Positions 31,398 through 37,409 of a DNA stretch of 37,409 nt are shown here, one piece after another. Each line of letters starts with the position of its first letter. The stretch's first letter is position 1. The translations under genes were made by a program, and so were the position numbers. This DNA is from Saccharofermentans sp. (GTDB taxonomy: Bacteria > Bacillota_A > Clostridia > Saccharofermentanales > Saccharofermentanaceae). The stretch spans positions 1-37,409 of the forward strand of contig JAILHX010000134.1 of the NCBI GenBank assembly GCA_024695565.1, written 5' to 3'. Below the pieces are notes generated by a model. It did no database searches and was not told the DNA's origin. It saw only the letters and a program-made list of their open reading frames with translations.

Positions 31398-33319
31398 AGT
31401 TATCAGGAATAAAGAGTTATCTGAGCAAGCCATCGAGGGCGGTAATTGCATCAGTAGCAGCGACTGTTCTTACCGTTCTTCTGATGTTTGTTTTTAAGCC
31501 TTTGTTTCCTGAGCAGACAGCGATATACAGGACATTAAGTGTTGTGGGAGCAGCCGAGATCGAGGCCGGCGAATATGTCGATGTTACGTTCGATACGTTT
31601 ACAGATTTTGATACCATCGGCGTTGCTGTCTATGCAGATTCTCCTTCCAAAGAATACGAATTAAAACTCATAGAGAATACTGACAATCACTATGTCGTCA
31701 GGATTACGAATACAGGTAATGACACATTAAAGCTCCTGCTGGAATCACCAGAAGTTTATAAGTCTATCGAACCTTATAACGAGACGGGAACGATCGATAT
31801 CAATCTTAATGTCAACGGAAGTCCGAACGGCAATGTTTTTATATTCGTTACGTTCTTCACGGCACTGTTCGTTTTCTTCGTAACGTTTGCTTATCTGACT
31901 GATAATCTCTCGCCTTCGAAGTTCTATCTGATAGGCGCTCTTACTTTAGGTCTCGGAGCATATCCTGTGCTGTTCCCTGCGTGGTGCGCACACGATGCTG
32001 ATGCTCATTTCCAGGCTGTATACAGGTTCTCAAATATCCTGCTCGGAAAGGGTGGTGATTGGGTAGGAAGAGAGTGCGATGTCGAGTTCTTCAGAGGGTC
32101 GTGGAAGAGGTTTGTATTCGAAGGCGGATACAGGCCTGATCCTGCAAGTGACATGTACCTTCCTGTAGTGATGAATAACAAGATGTTCGTATCAGGAGAC
32201 CAGACTGCGATCGTCGCTTCTGACGGCGGAGATTATGCATATATGCTCTTCTACAGCATCTTCAATTATCTGCCCTTAGTACTCGGCTTTGTCATCGGCA
32301 GACTTATTAATCTCTCGCCGATGTACATGATCCATCTTGCAAGATATCTGCAGGGCGCTCTGTTCGTTTTCCTTACTTGGAGAGCGATCAAGAAGGTCAA
32401 ATCCGAGAATGTCGCATATCTTCTCACTCTCGTATCACTCTTCCCGATGTCACTGGCATACCTTACAGCGTTCAGTTACGACGGAGCGGTGCTTACATAT
32501 CTCATCTGTGGAATAGCGATGCTCTATGGTTTTACTGAGGATGAGAAGTTCTGGAACAAGAAGAACATTATAGAAGTCCTCATCTGGTTCTTTCTCATCG
32601 GAAGCGTTAAGGGCGGCGCGTATGTCATCATGATCCCTATGGTATTCATGCTTATAAAGAAGCCGTTAAAGGACCGCAGGAATCTGCTGCCTATCGCTCT
32701 TACTGCAATTGCATTCCTGGCTATGGGACTTTGCAACGTTGTGCTCAAGCCTAAGGGTGAAGATCTCTTCCAGTTAACGGGAGACGACGGCTTCTATTCT
32801 GCAAGCTTTGCGCTCTACCATCCGTTCAAATATCTTGCAATGTGCATATCGACTCTGTTCGTATTCGCTGGCGACATAATAACCGACAGTGTAGGAAGAT
32901 CAGAGGGATGGAACGAGGTTGCAATACCGGGTGTCATTACCGTGTTTATACTGCTTGCAACTATCACGGCAACTGTTGCATCTAAGAAGGAAACCAAGGT
33001 CAATAAATCACAGGTGATCTCATTCGTTATCGCAACCGTACTGTTGCTCCTTTGCGCACCTGCAATGCTGCTTCACGATACTCCTGTCGGCAACGAACTC
33101 ATTATGGGTGTTCAGGGAAGATATTTCAGGCCATTGGCGCCGCTCATCATCCTGCTCATAACAGGTGTCTGCGAGGTCATCGGATCCAAACTTGAGAAGA
33201 AGAGCCTGGAGAGCCTTACATCAAAATCTGTTGCAATAAAAAACATCAGTTTGGTTGTCTTTGCCGTCGGATCGGTCGCAGCGGTAATCGCCATGAATTC
33301 GCTCTATCTGGGAAGATGA
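31394..33319 (+). CDS. DUF2142 family polytopic membrane protein
   Basis: This 641-residue protein has one N-terminal helix, an extracytoplasmic beta-rich domain at about 45-150, and about eleven further membrane helices. HDADAHFQAVYRFSNI (about 201-216) is the DUF2142 signature, comparable to the catalytic loop of GT-C-fold glycosyltransferases, with an acidic residue between two histidines. A role in transferring polyprenyl-linked sugars to wall polymers is plausible but unproven. If so, it could serve the GtrB-like enzyme at 14294. It overlaps the metallophosphoesterase stop by four bases. The following 80 bases contain no clear gene or strong terminator before the next promoter. Confidence 0.85.
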   Translation: MKLSGIKSYLSKPSRAVIASVAATVLTVLLMFVFKPLFPEQTAIYRTLSVVGAAEIEAGEYVDVTFDTFTDFDTIGVAVYADSPSKEYELKLIENTDNHYVVRITNTGNDTLKLLLESPEVYKSIEPYNETGTIDINLNVNGSPNGNVFIFVTFFTALFVFFVTFAYLTDNLSPSKFYLIGALTLGLGAYPVLFPAWCAHDADAHFQAVYRFSNILLGKGGDWVGRECDVEFFRGSWKRFVFEGGYRPDPASDMYLPVVMNNKMFVSGDQTAIVASDGGDYAYMLFYSIFNYLPLVLGFVIGRLINLSPMYMIHLARYLQGALFVFLTWRAIKKVKSENVAYLLTLVSLFPMSLAYLTAFSYDGAVLTYLICGIAMLYGFTEDEKFWNKKNIIEVLIWFFLIGSVKGGAYVIMIPMVFMLIKKPLKDRRNLLPIALTAIAFLAMGLCNVVLKPKGEDLFQLTGDDGFYSASFALYHPFKYLAMCISTLFVFAGDIITDSVGRSEGWNEVAIPGVITVFILLATITATVASKKETKVNKSQVISFVIATVLLLLCAPAMLLHDTPVGNELIMGVQGRYFRPLAPLIILLITGVCEVIGSKLEKKSLESLTSKSVAIKNISLVVFAVGSVAAVIAMNSLYLGR

Positions 33320-33399
33320 TGATTTAATGGCCTGAATTTTTTTTGAGTCTGCAAACGCAATAAATAAAGGCGTTTGCGGGATACGTAAATTATTTTTGA

Positions 33400-33428
33400 T
33401 AGACAACTATATTTATATAATATATAAT
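33400..33428 (+). promoter_or_regulatory. Promoter of the yicC-remA-gmk-rpoZ cluster
   Basis: TAGACA (33400-33405) and TATAAT (33423-33428) are separated by 17 bases, in a very AT-rich stretch. Transcription would start near 33435. Confidence 0.75.
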
Positions 33429-33434
33429 AATCTG

Positions 33435-33480
33435 CGAGCCAAAGCTTAAGGGATATTCTCTTACGCGGCGGCTCTTTTTT
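33435..33480 (+). terminator. Two-stem terminator-like leader directly at the transcription start
   Basis: GAGCC (33436-33440) pairs with GGCTC (33470-33474), followed by six T. Inside, AAGGGA and TCTCTT form a second stem with a three-base loop. Because the promoter lies just upstream, most transcripts would meet this hairpin within 45 bases. An attenuator, a short RNA, or simply the terminator of the DUF2142 gene are the options. Confidence 0.65.
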
Positions 33481-33507
33481 GTCTATATCAGCATTAGAGG
33501 TAATCAC

Positions 33508-34395
33508 ATGGCATACTCGATGACAGGCTTCGGCCGCGGCGAGAAAATATTTGACACCAGGAAATACAGCATCGAGATCAAATCCGTCAATTCCAGATTC
33601 TGCGACATCTCGATCAGAATGCCCAGAATGTTCAATTATCTGGATACTGACATCCGCCGCATCATCACCGACAGATTATTGAGAGGTAAGATCGACGTCT
33701 TCATCAACTACGAAGATCAGGGTGAATCAGGACAGACAGTTACGGTCAACACAGGTCTTGCCAAGGAATATTCCGAAGCAGCCAAAGCGATCAGCGCAGT
33801 AACAGGAAGAACGGATGATTTTGGAGTTGAGAGGATCGCTCTTATGCAGGACGTATTAAGCGTTACCGCAAAAGAGATCGATGAGGAAGCAGCAACCAAG
33901 GAACTTATCGAGACATTAAATCTTGCAATAGACGGCATGCTCTGTATGAGGAAGAGAGAAGGCGATAACCTCGTATCAACGATCCTTACGAAGATCAGTT
34001 CTCTCGAAGTCATAAGAGAAGAAGTAGTTGCAAGATCTCCCGAAGTAGTCGAGAGCTACAGAGCAAAGCTCGCCCAGAGGATCAACGATATCCTCACAAG
34101 CGACCAGCGGGAGTTCTACGACGATAACCGCCTCGCAGCAGAAGTTGCGATATTTGCCGACAAGTGCGCGATCGACGAGGAGATGGCAAGACTCTCATCA
34201 CACTTCTCACAGGCAAGGAAGATCTTAGCTGAAGAAGAGACCGTCGGTAAGAAGATGGACTTCCTCGTTCAGGAGATCAACCGTGAGGTCAACACCACGG
34301 GCAGCAAGGCAAATGACATCGAGATCACTTCAAGAGTTCTTACAATGAAGAACCTCGTAGAAGAGATCAGGGAACAGATTCAGAATCTCGTATAA
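33508..34395 (+). CDS. yicC: YicC family endoribonuclease
   Basis: This 295-residue protein opens with the family signature MAYSMTGFGRGE. It includes FVQEINREVNTTGSKAND (about 253-270) in the C-terminal catalytic part (DUF1732). The family is reported to have endoribonuclease activity and to influence small-RNA turnover. AGAGGT precedes the ATG. It heads the conserved order yicC-remA-gmk-rpoZ, widely seen in Firmicutes. All parts look intact and the length is normal. Confidence 0.95.
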   Translation: MAYSMTGFGRGEKIFDTRKYSIEIKSVNSRFCDISIRMPRMFNYLDTDIRRIITDRLLRGKIDVFINYEDQGESGQTVTVNTGLAKEYSEAAKAISAVTGRTDDFGVERIALMQDVLSVTAKEIDEEAATKELIETLNLAIDGMLCMRKREGDNLVSTILTKISSLEVIREEVVARSPEVVESYRAKLAQRINDILTSDQREFYDDNRLAAEVAIFADKCAIDEEMARLSSHFSQARKILAEEETVGKKMDFLVQEINREVNTTGSKANDIEITSRVLTMKNLVEEIREQIQNLV

Positions 34396-34409
34396 CGGAA
34401 GGCAGGCAA

Positions 34410-34646
34410 ATGGAATCCGGATTTATCGATATCGGCTTCGGCAACATAGCACAGGCATCAAGGATCATCTGCGTTGCATCAGCAGAGTCTTCACCCGTAA
34501 GACGCATGATGCAGGATTCCAAGGACAGGGGCATGCTCGTTGACTGCTGTGCTGGCAAGAAGTGCAAATCGGTAATAGTTACGGACAGCGGTTTGGTACT
34601 TACATCCGCACTTGCCACAGCAGAGATCAAGGAGAAACTCGGATAA
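34410..34646 (+). CDS. remA: RemA-like DUF370 regulator
   Basis: This 78-residue DUF370 protein contains VASAESSPVRRMMQDSKDRGML (about 23-44), the family's conserved RRM and Asp-Arg core. B. subtilis RemA forms rings on DNA and activates matrix and osmoprotection genes. GGAAGG precedes the ATG. Its stop overlaps the gmk start by one base. Sequence and position agree with the usual yicC-remA-gmk order. Confidence 0.93.
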   Translation: MESGFIDIGFGNIAQASRIICVASAESSPVRRMMQDSKDRGMLVDCCAGKKCKSVIVTDSGLVLTSALATAEIKEKLG

Positions 34647-35269
34647 TGGAAAATCGCGGATTAATCGTTGCAGTCTCAGGTCCTTCGGGTGTCGGCAAAG
34701 GCACGGTGCTTGCCAGAGTAGAAGAGCTCATTGAACAGGCCAATCCCGGAAGCGTAGGTCACTCTATCTCAGTTACGACAAGAGCACCGAGAGGACAGGA
34801 GAAAGACGGTGTCGAATACTACTTCAGAACGAAGGAAGAATTCGAACAGATGATCGCAGACGGCAAGATCGTTGAATACGACAAGTACGTCGATAACTAT
34901 TACGGAACACCTTCCGAGCCGCTCGAGAAGATGATCGACAAAGGCCAGGATGTCCTCTTCGATATCACAATAGAAGGAAGCCTCGCTCTTGACCGCAAGT
35001 TCGGTGACGACGCGGCAACAATATTTATTCTCCCGCCCTCAATGGAAGTACTGGAGAACAGACTCCGCGGAAGAGGCACTGAGACGGAAGAGAAGATAAT
35101 GCTCCGTATGGAGCAGGCAAAAGCAGAGATCAAGCGTGCAGGTGAATTCGAATACATCATTACTAACGACGATGTTGAGAGAGCGGCACAAGACATTCTC
35201 GCGATAATCAAGTCTGAAAAGCTTAAGGCTTCAAGAAACATAAACGCTATCAAAGAAATTGATGAATAA
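34646..35269 (+). CDS. gmk: Guanylate kinase
   Basis: This 207-residue enzyme phosphorylates GMP to GDP with ATP. The Walker A loop GPSGVGKGT lies at 12-20, and the GMP-binding segment SVTTRAPRGQEKDGVEYYF (about 45-63) follows. The start at 34646 is chosen because it gives the normal length and overlaps the remA stop (TAATG). An in-frame start at 34562 would run through the remA gene. AAGGAG lies about 11 bases upstream. Confidence 0.96.
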   Translation: MENRGLIVAVSGPSGVGKGTVLARVEELIEQANPGSVGHSISVTTRAPRGQEKDGVEYYFRTKEEFEQMIADGKIVEYDKYVDNYYGTPSEPLEKMIDKGQDVLFDITIEGSLALDRKFGDDAATIFILPPSMEVLENRLRGRGTETEEKIMLRMEQAKAEIKRAGEFEYIITNDDVERAAQDILAIIKSEKLKASRNINAIKEIDE

Positions 35270-35290
35270 AAGGAGAAGAGAGGTAAAAAG

Positions 35291-35737
35291 ATGTTAACAG
35301 ATCCTTCAATTGAGAAACTCAAAGAGAAGTCAGCAAGCCCTTACGATCTTACTGTTTTGGTAAGTAAGCGTGCCAGGGAACTGACAGACGGCGCTCAGCC
35401 CATGATCGACGATGCAGGTGCAGCTAATGTTGTATCCCTTGCATGCCGTGAAGTGGCAGCTGACAAGGTCGTAGCAGTTAAGGGTGATGTAGAGGATGAG
35501 GCAGTTATCCCGATCACAAGAGAAGAGAAGATCAGAAGAAGAGAAGAAGCTGAGAACAGAAGAAAGCAGCTCGAAGAAGAGAGAGCTGAGAGAATGTCTT
35601 CTGTAAGCGGTCTTAATTCCAAGGGCTTAGATGATCTTATCGATGCTTTGGCAGGCGGCGCATCTTCTGAGGAAGAAGAGGAAGCCGTTTACGAAGAAGG
35701 CGACGCTGAAGACGATACAGTCGAAGACGAAGAATAA
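35291..35737 (+). CDS. rpoZ: RNA polymerase omega subunit with an acidic C-terminal extension
   Basis: The first 70 residues match the omega subunit: SPYDLTVLVSKRARELTDGA (16-35) holds the contact with the beta-prime subunit, and AANVVSLACREVAADKV follows. The protein continues to 148 residues, with a charged helix (EEKIRRREEAENRRKQLEEE, about 78-97) and a strongly acidic end. Omega usually has 60-100 residues, so roughly half is an added tail. AGAGGT precedes the ATG. The gene sits after gmk, as is common in Firmicutes. Confidence 0.9.
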   Translation: MLTDPSIEKLKEKSASPYDLTVLVSKRARELTDGAQPMIDDAGAANVVSLACREVAADKVVAVKGDVEDEAVIPITREEKIRRREEAENRRKQLEEERAERMSSVSGLNSKGLDDLIDALAGGASSEEEEEAVYEEGDAEDDTVEDEE

Positions 35738-35761
35738 TCTCAAGGGAGAATCAGATTTAAT

Positions 35762-37177
35762 ATGGCAGTAGAGAAAACAATGGATAAGATAGTCTCCCTG
35801 GCTAAGACCAGAGGCTTCGTATATCCTGGTTCAGACATCTACGGCGGTCTCGCAAATTCATGGGACTACGGCCCGTTAGGTGTTCAGCTTAAGAACAACG
35901 TTAAGGCAGCATGGTGGAAGAAGTTCGTCCAGGAGAGTCCTTACAATGTAGGACTTGATGCTGCGATCATCATGAACCCCAAGACATGGGTTGCTTCCGG
36001 TCACGTAGGTGGATTCTCAGATCCCCTTATCGACTGCAAGCAGTGCAAGGCCCGTCAGAGAGCTGACAACCTTGTTGAGGATTGGAACAAAGAGAACGGT
36101 ATCGAGGACGTGCCTGTTGAAGGTATGAGCCCTGAAGAAATGGTTGCTTACATCAGAGAGAAGAACATTCCCTGTCCTGTATGCGGCGGCCACAACTTCA
36201 CAGACATCCGTAAGTTCAACCTCATGTTCAAGACATTCATCGGTGTTACCGAGGATTCCACATCTGAAGTTTACTTAAGACCTGAGACAGCTCAGGGTAT
36301 CTTCGTTAACTTCGCTAATGTCCAGCGTTCATCACGTAAGAAGATCCCGTTCGGCATCTGCCAGATCGGTAAGTCTTTCAGAAACGAGATCACACCCGGC
36401 AACTTCATCTTCCGTACAAGAGAGTTCGAGCAGATGGAGTTGGAGTTCTTCTGCGAGCCCGGTACTGACCTCGAGTGGTTCGATTACTGGAAGACATTCT
36501 GCCACGACTGGCTCATCAACCTCGGTATTAAGGAGTCTGAACTCCGTACAAGAGATCACGCTAAGGAAGAGCTTGCTTTCTATTCCAGAGCTACTACAGA
36601 CTTCGAGTTTGCTTTCCCGTTCACAGACTGGGGCGAACTCTGGGGTATCGCTGACCGTACAGATTACGATCTCAAGCAGCACATGGAATTCTCCAAGCAG
36701 GATCTCTCTTACTTCGATCCTGCTAAGAATGAGAAGTACGTTCCTTACGTTATCGAGCCTTCGCTCGGTGCAGACCGTGTAACTCTCGCATTCCTCTGCT
36801 CAGCTTATGACGAGGAAGAGCTTGAGGGCGGAGACGTAAGAACTGTTATGCACTTTCATCCTTTCTTAGCTCCTATCAAGATCGGCGTGCTCCCTCTGTC
36901 AGCTAAACTCACAGATAAGGCGCAGCCTATTTTCGAGCAGCTCTCGAAAAAGTATATGTGCGAACTCGATGACCGTCAGTCTATCGGTAAGCGCTACAGA
37001 AGACAGGACGAGATCGGTACTCCTTACTGCGTAGTTTATGACTTCGATTCTGAGGAAGACGGCTGCGTAACTATCAGAGAAAGAGACTCCATGAAGAACG
37101 TCGAGTACGAGCCCGGAAACATCAGATTCCCGATCGACAAACTCGATGAATTTTTCTCAGATAAGTTCGATTTTTAA
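35762..37177 (+). CDS. glyQS: Glycyl-tRNA synthetase, single-chain class II type
   Basis: This 471-residue enzyme charges tRNA-Gly. [13 protein letters not shown] at about 28-40 marks the dimeric alpha2-type synthetase. DCKQCKARQ and CPVCGG are its zinc-binding insert. Class II motif 2 ([21 protein letters not shown]) and motif 3 ([13 protein letters not shown]) are intact. GGGAG lies somewhat far from the ATG (about 13 bases), so expression may depend on the upstream cluster. Two tRNA-Gly genes for its substrate are in this same window. I see no gene between its stop and the start of ppdK. Confidence 0.97.
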   Translation: MAVEKTMDKIVSLAKTRGFVYPGSDIYGGLANSWDYGPLGVQLKNNVKAAWWKKFVQESPYNVGLDAAIIMNPKTWVASGHVGGFSDPLIDCKQCKARQRADNLVEDWNKENGIEDVPVEGMSPEEMVAYIREKNIPCPVCGGHNFTDIRKFNLMFKTFIGVTEDSTSEVYLRPETAQGIFVNFANVQRSSRKKIPFGICQIGKSFRNEITPGNFIFRTREFEQMELEFFCEPGTDLEWFDYWKTFCHDWLINLGIKESELRTRDHAKEELAFYSRATTDFEFAFPFTDWGELWGIADRTDYDLKQHMEFSKQDLSYFDPAKNEKYVPYVIEPSLGADRVTLAFLCSAYDEEELEGGDVRTVMHFHPFLAPIKIGVLPLSAKLTDKAQPIFEQLSKKYMCELDDRQSIGKRYRRQDEIGTPYCVVYDFDSEEDGCVTIRERDSMKNVEYEPGNIRFPIDKLDEFFSDKFDF

Positions 37178-37274
37178 CAGACTATTCTGTTAAAATTAAC
37201 TGATTAGTTTCAAACGGCTAAGGCCATATGAGAAATAAAAAACGAATCCAATAAATGAAAGGCGGATAAAAAGA

Positions 37275-37409
37275 ATGACAAAGTACGTTTACCTGTTCAC
37301 CGAAGGCAACGGAAACATGCGCGAACTCCTTGGTGGTAAGGGCGCTAACCTTGCTGAGATGACAAACATCGGACTCCCTGTACCTCAGGGTTTCACGATC
37401 AGCACAGAG
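37275..37409 (+). CDS. ppdK: Pyruvate, phosphate dikinase, N-terminal fragment cut by the window end
   Basis: The first 45 codons read [20 protein letters not shown] and then [20 protein letters not shown], which is the conserved start of the ATP-grasp domain of pyruvate phosphate dikinase. The enzyme interconverts pyruvate and phosphoenolpyruvate with ATP and phosphate, a key step in many anaerobic Clostridia. AAAGGCGG lies upstream of the ATG. The gene runs off the right edge. The 97-base gap before it carries no obvious terminator or promoter. Confidence 0.93.
   Translation, partial: MTKYVYLFTEGNGNMRELLGGKGANLAEMTNIGLPVPQGFTISTE

Noticed and set aside
37178..37274. Regulatory RNA ahead of ppdK
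   Set aside because: Only a short GTTAA/TTAAC pairing is visible, and there is no stable structure or clear promoter.

Overview
The window looks like a chromosomal segment of an anaerobic Gram-positive Clostridia-type bacterium, with a composition and gene content reminiscent of gut or rumen lineages. The evidence is strong Shine-Dalgarno sites, sigma-A type promoters, a single-chain class II glycyl-tRNA synthetase, a remA-gmk-rpoZ cluster, a Crh-like HPr paralogue, rubredoxin, and a pyruvate phosphate dikinase start at the right edge. The genus cannot be named from the sequence alone.

Layout. 1-5300: tRNA-Glu (partial), tRNA-Cys, an unknown helical protein coupled to a cytoplasmic GH26 glycosidase, tRNA-Gly(CCC), a hairpin-rich non-coding stretch, rubredoxin, a CDF metal exporter, tRNA-Gly(GCC), and a small zinc-ribbon membrane protein. 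5400-9400: a surface acyltransferase (minus), glucose-1-phosphate thymidylyltransferase, a DUF134 regulator with an operator-like palindrome, thioredoxin, and a PflA-like radical SAM protein (minus). 9500-24400: purF followed by a large envelope locus. It holds six paralogous membrane-anchored proteins (called TGL1-TGL6 here) with Ig-like domains and a transglutaminase-like Cys-His-Asp domain, two GT2 glycosyltransferases, an SGNH/DltD-like membrane protein, and two paralogous lipoproteins. 24450-25500: rplM-rpsI with its own promoter and leader. 25500-26710: an AT-rich single-gene island coding a PD-(D/E)XK-like protein, bordered by palindrome clusters and a 14-bp direct repeat. 26750-33320: tsaE-tsaB-rimI, then crh-uvrC-metallophosphoesterase-DUF2142 membrane protein. 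33400-37409: a promoter with an immediate terminator-like leader, then yicC-remA-gmk-rpoZ-glyQS and the start of ppdK.

How the genes may work together. The most unusual region is 10886-24392. All six TGL proteins keep the catalytic triad, sit behind an N-terminal membrane anchor, and differ mainly in the cytoplasmic segment (long in TGL1 and TGL2) and in acidic Ser/Thr/Pro-rich tails (TGL4 and TGL5). The array TGL3-TGL6 is bracketed by the two lipoproteins, and the glycan genes lie between TGL2 and the first lipoprotein. I infer a multi-enzyme system that cross-links, trims or otherwise modifies cell-surface proteins or wall peptides together with a surface glycan. The biochemical activity cannot be read from sequence. 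The remaining genes are mostly recognisable housekeeping functions: purine synthesis, tRNA t6A modification, DNA repair, translation, and redox.
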